Assembly: GCF_006538745.1 (NCBI RefSeq) | Contig: NZ_BJLR01000013.1 | Span: forward strand, 62,001-126,000 | Reading direction: 5' to 3' | Length of the DNA: 64,000 nt | Source: Cellulomonas cellasea | GTDB lineage: Bacteria > Actinomycetota > Actinomycetes > Actinomycetales > Cellulomonadaceae | Shown: positions 1 to 9,101 of the stretch, in pieces | Layout: every line of letters starts with the position of its first letter | Numbering within the stretch: position 1 is the stretch's first letter | Notes under the pieces: model-generated | What the model was told of the DNA's origin: nothing | What the model saw: the letters and a program-made list of their open reading frames with translations, nothing else | Database searches by the model: none | Made by a program: the position numbers and the translations under genes

Positions 1-2
1 AC

Positions 3-65
3 GTCCCGGCGTCAGCTGCAGCCGACATGATCGAGGCCGCTCTGGACAACGTGCGTGCGGACTGA
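3..65 (+). CDS. possible C-terminal end of an unidentified protein
   Basis: An open frame enters from the left edge and ends at TGA at 63-65. Its last residues read ADMIEAALDNVRAD, which looks like an ordinary protein C-terminus. With only 20 codons visible, no family can be named. It could equally be chance. Confidence 0.25.
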   Translation, partial: VPASAAADMIEAALDNVRAD

Positions 66-258
66 TCCGCCATCTCTCCGAGCCTGAACGCGCAAGGCCT
101 CTACCGTGATCCCCTTGCCGCTGCCTTCGCTAAGGACGTTCGCCGGATCCCGCAAGAACATGAAACGCGACACGTCGGACTCCAGCGACGACTTAGGCGT
201 CGAGATCCTATGACACGAGACTGTCCCGAACTTGCTTAACCCGTTTCGGTGGGACCAT

Positions 259-963
259 TCAAGCCGCGTGCCCAGCTTGGAACCGTTTCTCGTACTCGAC
301 GGGTCTCAGGCGTCCGAGGCGGACCTCGCGGCGTCCGCGGTGGCGAGTCTGCTCGATCGAGGTGACGACCGCGAGCGGCAGGCCCTGGCGGTGGCGGGAC
401 CTGCGGTCGGAGTGACCCACGGTCCCGCCGCCTGCCGTAATGCCTCGAGCGCTCGCCCGTCGGCGATGAACCGGCAGCCGAACTCCGGGTCGTCGTGATG
501 GACGCGATCGCGGCGTTGATCAGGTGCGCGTCGTCCCAGTCCCGGTCGGTCACGGGGTGTGCACGCCACGCGTAACACGGCTGGTTGGAGAACCCGAAGA
601 CCCGCCAGGTGCCTCCGACGGGAATCCCGTCGGAGGCAAGCGCTCCGACCAGCGGGTAGATCTTCCTTGGGAGGACGTCCCGGGGGCGTGGACCGTCACC
701 CGGCGCGGGATCTCGTTCTCTTGGTCGACCTGCTCAACCTGCTTGAGCCGGCGACGCAGCTCGCGACCTCGTCGTGATCGCGGGGCGCTGGGTCGGGCCC
801 GTGGCTCCCCGAGCCCGAGCGTCGTCGTGGGCGGGGATCGCCAACCCCCTCACCAGGCAGGACTTGGGGATTCGGAAGCTGGGGGCGACCTGCGCCCGGG
901 ACCGCTCGCCGCGGCGACCGCGATCACGTCACGCCGGAACCCCGGTGGGTATGCGACTGGCAC
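259..963 (-). pseudogene. degenerate IS3-family transposase (orfA-orfB remnant)
   Basis: Read on the minus strand across frame changes, the segment matches the layout of an actinobacterial IS3-type transposase. It opens with an OrfA-like start (VPVAYPPGFRRDVIAVA), followed by a stretch resembling a basic linker. Next comes the OrfB N-terminus (PRDVLPRKIYPLVGALAS, then FSNQPCYAWRAHPVTDRDWD, then AHLINAAI). A frameshift leads to HHDDPEFGCRFIAD, and the typical C-terminus follows (RLGRLRPVEYEKRF, stop at 259-261). The span between RFIAD and the C-terminus is far too short for the DDE catalytic core, so that core is deleted. There are at least three frame changes. The element is dead and marks past transposition next to the helicase operon. 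Terminal inverted repeats were not identified with confidence. Confidence 0.75.
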
Positions 964-1150
964 GATCCTGATCGTTCCAGCGAGGACCACGTCCCCGCTG
1001 GCCAGGAGTCAACCGGACCAGAGGCGGCCCGTCCTCTGGCGTGCCGAGACGAGCGCAGGCTCCGGGTGAAATTCGCGCATCGTCACCATCTGCTTGTGGC
1101 TTGAGCTCGGTCCGTCTCGGTGCCCCCGCTAGCCTGGCGAGAAATAGGTA

Positions 1151-1170
1151 GCCTGCCGACAGTGGCAGGC
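1151..1170 (+). promoter_or_regulatory. leader hairpin upstream of the island operon
   Basis: A perfect inverted repeat GCCTGCC-gacagt-GGCAGGC lies 6 bp before the GGAGG ribosome-binding site (1177-1181) and 21 bp before the favoured GTG start at 1192. It could be a protein operator or a leader hairpin controlling the operon. No clear promoter hexamers were identified around it. Its function is inference. Confidence 0.4.
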
Positions 1171-1191
1171 AGTCACGGAGGTCTGCCGAAG

Positions 1192-4100
1192 GTGTGGGGT
1201 ACGCCGGATCTTGAGTTGCAGGAGCAGGTGCGAGAGCGACAGCGAATCACGATCGCGAACTACACCAACGACCCTGACCTCCTCGAGGAACACGTGGGCA
1301 TGGAGGACAACTTCCAGGCGGGTGGCTACGGCGAACGCCAGATCGAGGAGCTCCTTCAGAACGCCATCGATCGACTTGTCGAGCCCGGACGTGTCGAGTT
1401 CCGGCTGGCTAACAGCACGCTGTACTGCGCAAACGAGGGCGAGCCTTTCGCGGCCGCAGGAGTCCGGGCCGTCACGGGCGCGTTCCTCAGTCCGAAAAGA
1501 GACGAGCAGATCGGCCGGTTTGGCCTCGGATTCAAGTCGGTACTCGGCGTTACAGACCACCCCCAGATCCTCAGCCGGACCGTCTCCTTTGGATTCAACG
1601 AGCCGGAGGCTGCGGAACTGTTCTCTGACCTGCCCTACCGTCCCGCGCGGGTTCCGACGCTGCGTGTGCCGAGCGTCATCGACGCCCGAGCGTCCGCCGC
1701 AGAGGACCCCAATGTGGCCGAGATGATGGAGTGGGCGACGACGATCGTTCGGCTTCCTCTTGTGCGCGGCGGGGTCCGACTGCGCGAGCGGCTCAAGGGC
1801 TTCGACTACCGGTACCTACTCTTCCCGGACCGGCTCAACCAAGTCGTGATCTCGCTCGGGGAGCGCGGAGAGGTCGTCTCTCGGTCGTACCGAAAGACCG
1901 TGGACCTCGACGCCGGGTTAGTCACGCTCAATACCCCCGATGGGGACGATGGAGTGTGGCGAGTGCTCCACCGCGAACATGACATCTCGCGGGGGGTCAA
2001 AGCCAACCTTCCCGGACTATTCCACCGCGACCGCGTTCGGGTGTCGTATGCGCTCCCTGTGGGCCAATCGCGGCGCGAGGACGGCGAGTTCTGGGCCTGG
2101 TTCCCGCTCCTGGACAAAACCACAGCTCAGGGCATCTTCAATGCGCCGTGGCAGGTGAACGACGACCGAACATCGCTCCTCCCGAGAAGCGAGCTCAATG
2201 GTGAGATGCTCGAGGTCGCCGCCGAGTTGCTCATCGACGCGGCGACGCTCGAGTCGACAACGACGGATCCGGCCAAGCACTTCGATGTGCTGCCCGCGCG
2301 TGGCCGTGAGGTACGTTCAGCCGCCGACGCCTACATGTCCGGGCGGGTGCCTCGGCTTGCTCGCCGACACCAGCTCATCCCGACCGCCTCGGGAGAGATG
2401 CGCAGCCCTGCAAGGGTGCGCGCGCCTTTCGTTGCGAACGCGAATGGCGACCGATCGTTCGCGCTGCCCGCCGAGGCGATTCGCCTTTGGTCTGAAGCCA
2501 CAGAGGCAATCGACACGCCTCACTGGTCCTGTTACCAGACTCCGACGCGCGCTGCGCGCCTTACCCAGCTGCTGTCCGACGAGGACGGGAAGCTTTCGGC
2601 GACGCCGATCGCGCCCGCCGCGTGGCTTGCAGAAGCGGCAGCGCCGCGCACGCGCGAGGCCGTCGACGCGGCACTGACTATCTTCCTGAAGCTCAAGGAA
2701 CAGCAGGAGCAGATCTGGCGCCAGTTCACCGGAGCCCTCGTTGTTCCCCTCGGAAGCGGCTCTATGGCGCGAATCTCGGACCTCGACAAGATCCTGCTCC
2801 CGGTAGAGGGCGTGCCCAGCCCCAACGTGCAGCTTGTCGCACCGACGTTCGCCTCAGACCCTGTGATCAGGGGCAAGCTTCTACGCCTCGGCGTCCACGA
2901 GGTCTCGCGCGACCAGGTTGCCATCGCCGCGGCGATGGCCGCGAATACCGCTTGGCTCGATGGTGATTGGAAGCACTTCTGGGAGCTGCTCGCTCAGGCA
3001 TCGCCCGTCGCAGCGCGGACCGCGATCGAGAGCATCCGACAGCGCAGGATCGAGATCCGCGTGCCAACGACGGCTGGGACGTGGAAGCCTGCGTCGCAGG
3101 TCTTCCGCGATGCGAGCCAGGTCCCTGGCTTGCCCGAGCGCCACGTGGACCTGCCTGGCGTGATGGGGCGCAGCGACCTCTTGGGGCTTGCGGGTTGCCT
3201 CTCCGGTGTCGTCGAGGACTGGCCTGTGCACGAGGGCGCGGTGTTCGAGGAGTACCGGGCCGCAATGCGGGCGCGGCTTGAGAGGGAGCTAGCACCAGAG
3301 TACGGGCGGAACGTTCGGGCTAGCGTCCGCTTCGGGGCCCGCCAGGGCTCCGGACCGCTCGATATCCTGAAGGAACTCGCTCAGATCCGGACGTCGGAGG
3401 CCGACCTAGCTCGGGCGCGTCTCACAGCACTCATCTGTACGGCCATGCCCCAGCAGCAGATCAGCGTCTTGGTGGACGTCCGCGGTGCGCATCTGCCGCT
3501 GAAGGCCGACTTCGATGCGGTCGAGACGTGGTGCGTTAGGCAGTACGGGCTATTCGATAGTACCTGGGGGGCGAGGAAGTCGAAGGATGTCCTCGCCAGG
3601 GCGCTGATCGAGTACGGCGACCTGCTTCCGGTTCTCCGTGAGTCGTTCGCAGGGCACTTGACGCTGCCGAGCCGGCTAGACCAGATCCCCACTGCGATCC
3701 TGAGGGAGTTCCTGGAGCGCGGCGGATACGTCCTCGGCAGCGAGGAGCTTCTTGGAAGCGTTCTGGGCGTGGCGGCCGCTCGCCCCGAACTTGCTGGGGT
3801 GGCTGCCATTCCTGCGCTCGAGATTCGCAGCAATCTAGTGCAGGTCACTCCTATCAATCAGGTCGTCATTGCGGCATCTGACGAGCTCGAAGACCTGACC
3901 TCACATGGGCTTCGGTACATTCCGTCGGGTCCGTGGGACGCGGTGCTCTCGAACGCGTGGGGTGTGCAGACAGCCGCTGACGTCATCGCACGCTCAACCG
4001 ACTGGGACGCCGTCGGCGATGCAGTTCCGGTCCCTGACGTGTACCCGACGCTCGGCCGAGTGCTTCCGTCGGGGTCCACGGTCGACGACGTGATGCTGCG

Positions 4101-5919
4101 TCGGTGCAGCTCTATCGTCCGACGTACCACGAGCCCCACCGGCTCTCGCGAGCAGCGACTCAGCGGACACGTGGACGGGCACACCGTGCTTGTCGATGCC
4201 GACCTATCGGACGTCGACGCGCTCGTGGAGGTCAGCAGGCTGCTGCGGCTCGGGCTCACGCGAACCGACGCCGAGGGCGTCATCGCAAGAGACGAGCGTA
4301 TGCGCAAGAACGCTCTCGTCCAGAGGGTCCAGGCCGCGCCGACCGAGAGCGCGAAGCTCCTGGTGCTCGTCGGACGTGCTGGCTTGGTCGCGAACCTTCC
4401 TGATGGTCTCCTCGACATCATCGAGGGAAAGCAGGGCCAGCAGCCCGAATCGGCCGTCGCCGATCTCTTCCTCAGCACCTACGGCAATGACTCGCTACGG
4501 CGGCTCAAGGGCGCGATCGCTGCCAGGGAACTTGCGGTTCCGCGCGCCTGGGACGGATCCTCAGAGGCCGACGCGTTCGTCACCAACCTGGGATTCGCTC
4601 GGGCATTCGCGGGCATCCGGGAGAAGAAGGCACCCACAGTCGACATCGTTCCGGGTAAGGTTGAGCTCGAACCGCTCCACGACTTTCAAAAAGACCTGCT
4701 CAGCCAGATTCGTGAGCTAGTTCTCATTCGCGAAAAGGACGGCGATCACCGCAGGGGACTTCTCTACCTGCCGACGGGCGCTGGAAAGACCCGTGTGACA
4801 ACCGAGTCGATCGCTCGGATGCTCCGGGACGACGAGCTTGCCGCGCCCGTCCTTTGGATTGCGCAGTCCGAGGAACTATGCGAACAGGCGATCGTCACTT
4901 GGACCGAGGTCTGGCGTGCCATCGGAGACGAGCGCCCACTCGAGATCACGCGCTACTGGGACAGCCATGAGGCGGATGAGTCCCTCCAGGAGCTTCAGGT
5001 CGTCGTCGCGACCGACGCCAAGCTCGCACAGATGATTGACAGCACAGTCAACAGACAAGCCCACCGCTGGCTGCAGGACGCCAAGCTCGTGGTCATCGAC
5101 GAGGCCCACCGGGCTGGATCTCAGCGGTACACCAAGCTCCTCGACTGGCTCGGCATCGATCAGCGCCGGGGATCGCACACCGCGCGCCCGCTGCTCGGCC
5201 TCACCGCGACGCCCTACCGAGGCACCAACCCAGAGGTCAACAGGCTCTTTGCTCAGCGTTTCGGGGACCGGCGTCTCGACGCGCTCGATCCAGCGAAGCC
5301 GATCGAGCAGCTGCGTGAAATGCGGGTCCTTTCGAACGTCGAGCACCAACTCCTCGACTCGAACGTGAAGATCTCCGACGACCCGACGATAGGCAAGACC
5401 GGAGCGGTCGCGTGGGACGACGTCTCCCGAGCCATCCTCGACAAACTCGGCTCCAACCTCGACCGCACCCAACTTCTCGTCGATCACATCCTGCGTCAGG
5501 ACCCCGAGTGGCCGATTCTTGTGTTCACGCCGTCCGTTGTGTCGGCGCACGTGACCGCTGCACTGCTTCGGTCTCTCGACCGCCCGGCCGAGGCCGTGGA
5601 CGGAAAGATGAGAGGGCAGGAACGCCGGCGCAAGATCGAAAGCTTCAAGCACGGCAGGACCAAGGTCTTGGTGAATTGCGACCTGCTCACCCAGGGCTTC
5701 GACGCACCCAAGGTGCGTGCGCTCTACATCGCCCGCCCGACATTCTCTCCCAATCGATACGTTCAAATGGTTGGACGTGGTCTTCGAGGGCCGAAGAATG
5801 GCGGAACGGAGGAGTGCCTCATCGTCAACGTGGTCGACACTTTCGAGCAGTTTGACAGAGAACTCGCCTACACCGAGTTCGACTACCTCTGGACCAAGAA
5901 GGGGGTCGGAGCCAAGTGA
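1192..5919 (+). CDS. GHKL (sacsin-type) ATPase fused to SF2 DEAH helicase
   Basis: A 1575-aa two-motor protein. The N-terminus carries a Bergerat/GHKL ATP-binding fold: N-box ELLQNAID at about residues 53-60 and the glycine motif GRFGLGFKS at about 108-116, as in sacsin, MutL and Hsp90-type domains. Roughly 1000 residues of unassigned sequence follow. The C-terminus is an SF2 helicase: Walker A PTGAGKT at about 1194-1200, DEAH at about 1303-1306, a GFDAPK segment, and motif VI QMVGRGLRG at about 1525-1533. The GTG at 1192 is preferred over the upstream GTG at 1120 because GGAGG lies 10 bp before it, whereas nothing like a Shine-Dalgarno precedes 1120. The stop overlaps the next start (GTGA), so this is the first gene of a three-gene operon. 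A role in defence is inferred from the DrmA/DrmB-like partners. An alternative is a DNA or RNA processing role unrelated to phage. Annotation from 1120 would add 24 residues. Confidence 0.85.
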   Translation: MWGTPDLELQEQVRERQRITIANYTNDPDLLEEHVGMEDNFQAGGYGERQIEELLQNAIDRLVEPGRVEFRLANSTLYCANEGEPFAAAGVRAVTGAFLSPKRDEQIGRFGLGFKSVLGVTDHPQILSRTVSFGFNEPEAAELFSDLPYRPARVPTLRVPSVIDARASAAEDPNVAEMMEWATTIVRLPLVRGGVRLRERLKGFDYRYLLFPDRLNQVVISLGERGEVVSRSYRKTVDLDAGLVTLNTPDGDDGVWRVLHREHDISRGVKANLPGLFHRDRVRVSYALPVGQSRREDGEFWAWFPLLDKTTAQGIFNAPWQVNDDRTSLLPRSELNGEMLEVAAELLIDAATLESTTTDPAKHFDVLPARGREVRSAADAYMSGRVPRLARRHQLIPTASGEMRSPARVRAPFVANANGDRSFALPAEAIRLWSEATEAIDTPHWSCYQTPTRAARLTQLLSDEDGKLSATPIAPAAWLAEAAAPRTREAVDAALTIFLKLKEQQEQIWRQFTGALVVPLGSGSMARISDLDKILLPVEGVPSPNVQLVAPTFASDPVIRGKLLRLGVHEVSRDQVAIAAAMAANTAWLDGDWKHFWELLAQASPVAARTAIESIRQRRIEIRVPTTAGTWKPASQVFRDASQVPGLPERHVDLPGVMGRSDLLGLAGCLSGVVEDWPVHEGAVFEEYRAAMRARLERELAPEYGRNVRASVRFGARQGSGPLDILKELAQIRTSEADLARARLTALICTAMPQQQISVLVDVRGAHLPLKADFDAVETWCVRQYGLFDSTWGARKSKDVLARALIEYGDLLPVLRESFAGHLTLPSRLDQIPTAILREFLERGGYVLGSEELLGSVLGVAAARPELAGVAAIPALEIRSNLVQVTPINQVVIAASDELEDLTSHGLRYIPSGPWDAVLSNAWGVQTAADVIARSTDWDAVGDAVPVPDVYPTLGRVLPSGSTVDDVMLRRCSSIVRRTTSPTGSREQRLSGHVDGHTVLVDADLSDVDALVEVSRLLRLGLTRTDAEGVIARDERMRKNALVQRVQAAPTESAKLLVLVGRAGLVANLPDGLLDIIEGKQGQQPESAVADLFLSTYGNDSLRRLKGAIAARELAVPRAWDGSSEADAFVTNLGFARAFAGIREKKAPTVDIVPGKVELEPLHDFQKDLLSQIRELVLIREKDGDHRRGLLYLPTGAGKTRVTTESIARMLRDDELAAPVLWIAQSEELCEQAIVTWTEVWRAIGDERPLEITRYWDSHEADESLQELQVVVATDAKLAQMIDSTVNRQAHRWLQDAKLVVIDEAHRAGSQRYTKLLDWLGIDQRRGSHTARPLLGLTATPYRGTNPEVNRLFAQRFGDRRLDALDPAKPIEQLREMRVLSNVEHQLLDSNVKISDDPTIGKTGAVAWDDVSRAILDKLGSNLDRTQLLVDHILRQDPEWPILVFTPSVVSAHVTAALLRSLDRPAEAVDGKMRGQERRRKIESFKHGRTKVLVNCDLLTQGFDAPKVRALYIARPTFSPNRYVQMVGRGLRGPKNGGTEECLIVNVVDTFEQFDRELAYTEFDYLWTKKGVGAK

Positions 5920-8900
5920 CCTCTTCCGGCCAGGCTTCATACATCGAGTACCTTCGCAACAACTTCATCGGGCCAAAGAATGGTGACGACAACGAGGTCA
6001 TCGAAGGCGGCCCGGTCTACGCGTACCTCACCGGAATGCTCTTTCCCGCTGAGGTAGGGGAAGGCCTTCCTCCGGAGACTCTCGATGAGGACCTGCTCCC
6101 GAGCGAGACTCCACTCGACGAGGGAGAAGATTCGATCGATCCCTTCGAAGGCGAGGACGGGGTCGTTGATGACGACGACCTCGGGGGCCTGACCGCGGCG
6201 ACCGGCTGGGCGCCGTCGTCGCTCGGGCTCTCCTTCATCCATGACGCCGACGAGTTCATAGTTCGAGTGCGCGCAGCGCGGTACGAGTGCATCGAGGTCG
6301 CAGAAGACGGCGACGAGACCGTGAACGTGCAGTCCGACCAGTCGGACGTCGAGGCCCATGTCGCAAATCAGGCTGCTGCTCTACCCAGTCGTGAGGCGTG
6401 GCGGCGCGTGCCGCTGCCGGAGACCGCGGTCTCCGTCACGACCGGTAGCACGGGCACCCACGTGCTGTGGGACGGACGTGCTCGCTTGCAGTGGCGCTCA
6501 CGGCCTCAGCGGGACGAACCCATCGTCACCGTCGCCCTGTCGAACGCGGCAAAGGTTCCCCTCGGCCGCGCGAAGCGCGAGATGGCGGACGTTCTGTTTC
6601 AAGCTAGCTTTTCCATCGAGGTGGTCACGGGTGAGATCCGCCCCTACCCGGGCAGCGTCGTCGTCAACGCCAGCGACGAGGACCGTGAGCTCGACTACCG
6701 CTACCAGCAGCACACCAGTTACGCCGTCGGTCACGGCGTAGCGGGCACATGGGGAGCGGACCGGCCGGTTCAGAAGATCGAAACCGACTCCCTTCCCACG
6801 GAGACCGTGCCGCCCGTCAAGCGGCTCGAAATCGTCGACGACACGCTCAAGATGAGTTGGCTGGCCGACGAGCGTGTCGCCCCAGATCTGCTCCGCGAGA
6901 GGCTGATCGCCACTACGTCGGGCTACGCGGCATGGGCGGCGAAGCAGAGGAGCATAGCCGAGAGCGCCCGGCCCGACCAACTGCACGTCGCGAAGGCCAT
7001 CGTCGACCGTCAGTACACCGCGATGGCACGCATCCGTGAAGGTATCGATCTGCTGGCGTCCGACGAGCAGGTTCGCAAAGCGTTCCGCATCGCGAACCTC
7101 GCCATGCGGATGCAGGCCGCGAGCCCCAAGAACCCCGAACCGGCATGGCGCCCGTTCCAGTTGGCTTTCATCCTGCTCGCCCTGCGCTCGACCGTTGAGG
7201 AGGAGCACGACGACCGCGAACTCGTTGACCTCATCTGGTTCCCCACTGGTGGTGGCAAGACCGAGGCATACCTCGGCCTCGCGGCGGTCGAGGTGGTTCG
7301 TCGCCGGCTCGCCCGCGGGCACGCGGGCGGCGGCACCGCCGTCATCACCCGCTACACGATGCGTCTGCTCACTGCGCAGCAGTTTCAGCGCGCCGCGCGA
7401 CTAGTTTGTGCCCTCGAACTGCTCCGCCGCGATGGCGAACCGCTGAACGGCACGGCACCCTTCAGCATCGGGTTGCTGCTCGGGAACTCGACGACGCCGG
7501 GCACCTATTCCTCTGCGCAGAAGCAACTAGATGACGTTATGAACCAGCAGACACCGCAGAGCCCATTCCAGGTCCGCGTTTGCCCGTGGTGCGGCACCCC
7601 CTTGCTTCCTGCGCGACGCTCGAACCGCGCAGAGAAGTACGGCTTCCGGGCGACGAAGCACTCGTTCGTGGTGCGCTGCGTCTCGGAGGTCTGCCCGTTT
7701 GCCGAGGCCCTGCCGCTCCAGGTCGTCGACCAGTCGATTTACGAGAACCCACCGACGATCGTCGTCGCGACCGTCGACAAATTCGCGCGGTTAGCGTGGA
7801 TTCGCGATGGCGGCTCGCTTTTTGGCCTGGACAATACGCCCTACGATCCACCGACTCTTGTCATCCAGGACGAACTCCACCTTATCTCCGGGCCACTCGG
7901 GACCATCGTCGGCATCTACGAGGCTGCGGTCCGAGCGCTTCTCAGCTGGCGTGGATCCAAGCCGAAGATCGTCGCCTCGACCGCAACCATCCGGTCTGCC
8001 GACGAGCAGGTGCGAGGGCTCATGGCCTCGCAGGTAGACGTCTTTCCCCCCGCGGGCGTCGGCGCTGACGACAGCTATTTCGCCAAGCTCGACACTGCGG
8101 CGCCAGGCCGTCTCTACGTTGGGCTCATGCCGCAGGCGTTCCCGCAAGCATGGGCCGTCGGTCAGGCATCCGGCCGGCTCCTCGCCGCGGCCGACTCGGT
8201 CGAGCTCACCCCGGCCGAGCGAGACGCGTATTGGACTCTCGTCCTCTACCACAACAGCCTGCGTGAGCTCGGCCGGACCGTGACTATTCTGCGTGACGAC
8301 GTCCGGGACAACTTGCAGCGCGAGCACGAGCGGGGGCTCGTCGAACGAACGCTCTCGCCCGACGGCGTATTCGAGCTCACGAGCAACGTGAGTTCTCACG
8401 AACTCGTCGAAACATTGGAGCGTCTCGAGACGCGCGCCGATGAGGAAGGCGCAATCGATGCGATCGCTGCGACCAACATCCTTTCGGTCGGTATCGACGT
8501 ATCTCGGCTCGGACTCATGCTTGTCAACGGGCAGCCAAAGACAACGGCCGAGTACATCCAGGCGACTAGTCGCGTCGGACGTGACAAGGTGCCGGGCATC
8601 GTCCTGGCCCTCTACCGATCAGGCAAGGCGCGCGACCGTTCGACGTTTGAGTCTTTCAGGAACTTCCATGGATCGTTCTACCGGTTCGTCGAGCCCACCT
8701 CGGTTACGCCGTGGGCGCTCCAAGCCCGGCGTCGAGCACTCCGGTCGGCCCTCGTCATAATCGCGAGGCACGCGATCGGATGGAGCGGCAACGATGATGC
8801 AGCCCTGTTCGACTCAGAGTCGATCCAGGTGAAGAAGGCAATCGGCCTGCTCGTCGATCACATCGCGATTGCTGACCCGCGGGAGGCCAAAGCGGTCGAG

Positions 8901-9101
8901 CTTGAGCTGCGCGCGGCGGCGGCGGACTGGAGCATGAGAGCGAAGGACAAGGGGCTGCCCTTGAGATACGAATCGCGACGAGACCCGAAAGAGCGACTCC
9001 TCAAGAACTTCGGGGATACGGGCCAGGGCTGGGCGACGATGCACTCGATGCGGTCGGTCGACAAGTCCGTGCGCATCCGGCCGATCGGAGAGAAAGCATG
9101 A
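5916..9101 (+). CDS. DrmA-like SF2 helicase of a DISARM-type system
   Basis: A 1061-aa protein resembling DrmA, the core helicase of DISARM anti-phage systems. Residues 1-430 contain an acidic patch near 50-95 and no domain I can name. Walker A is PTGGGKT at 443-449. A four-cysteine zinc-binding candidate (CPWC at 556-559, then C588 and C593) sits between the helicase motifs. Motif II is DELH (652-655) instead of DEAD/DEAH. STAT (688-691) fits motif III. The second RecA domain has VGIDVSRLGLMLVNG and motif VI QATSRVGR (882-889). The gene begins with a GTG overlapping the previous stop and ends overlapping the drmB-like ATG, so the three genes are translationally coupled. In known DISARM, DrmA and DrmB form a complex that engages phage DNA; that role here is inference. 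Confidence 0.8.
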   Translation: MTSSGQASYIEYLRNNFIGPKNGDDNEVIEGGPVYAYLTGMLFPAEVGEGLPPETLDEDLLPSETPLDEGEDSIDPFEGEDGVVDDDDLGGLTAATGWAPSSLGLSFIHDADEFIVRVRAARYECIEVAEDGDETVNVQSDQSDVEAHVANQAAALPSREAWRRVPLPETAVSVTTGSTGTHVLWDGRARLQWRSRPQRDEPIVTVALSNAAKVPLGRAKREMADVLFQASFSIEVVTGEIRPYPGSVVVNASDEDRELDYRYQQHTSYAVGHGVAGTWGADRPVQKIETDSLPTETVPPVKRLEIVDDTLKMSWLADERVAPDLLRERLIATTSGYAAWAAKQRSIAESARPDQLHVAKAIVDRQYTAMARIREGIDLLASDEQVRKAFRIANLAMRMQAASPKNPEPAWRPFQLAFILLALRSTVEEEHDDRELVDLIWFPTGGGKTEAYLGLAAVEVVRRRLARGHAGGGTAVITRYTMRLLTAQQFQRAARLVCALELLRRDGEPLNGTAPFSIGLLLGNSTTPGTYSSAQKQLDDVMNQQTPQSPFQVRVCPWCGTPLLPARRSNRAEKYGFRATKHSFVVRCVSEVCPFAEALPLQVVDQSIYENPPTIVVATVDKFARLAWIRDGGSLFGLDNTPYDPPTLVIQDELHLISGPLGTIVGIYEAAVRALLSWRGSKPKIVASTATIRSADEQVRGLMASQVDVFPPAGVGADDSYFAKLDTAAPGRLYVGLMPQAFPQAWAVGQASGRLLAAADSVELTPAERDAYWTLVLYHNSLRELGRTVTILRDDVRDNLQREHERGLVERTLSPDGVFELTSNVSSHELVETLERLETRADEEGAIDAIAATNILSVGIDVSRLGLMLVNGQPKTTAEYIQATSRVGRDKVPGIVLALYRSGKARDRSTFESFRNFHGSFYRFVEPTSVTPWALQARRRALRSALVIIARHAIGWSGNDDAALFDSESIQVKKAIGLLVDHIAIADPREAKAVELELRAAAADWSMRAKDKGLPLRYESRRDPKERLLKNFGDTGQGWATMHSMRSVDKSVRIRPIGEKA

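Noticed and set aside
232..498. Short plus-strand genes in the first kilobase
   Set aside because: They are antisense to, or out of frame with, the decayed IS3 transposase and have no independent support.
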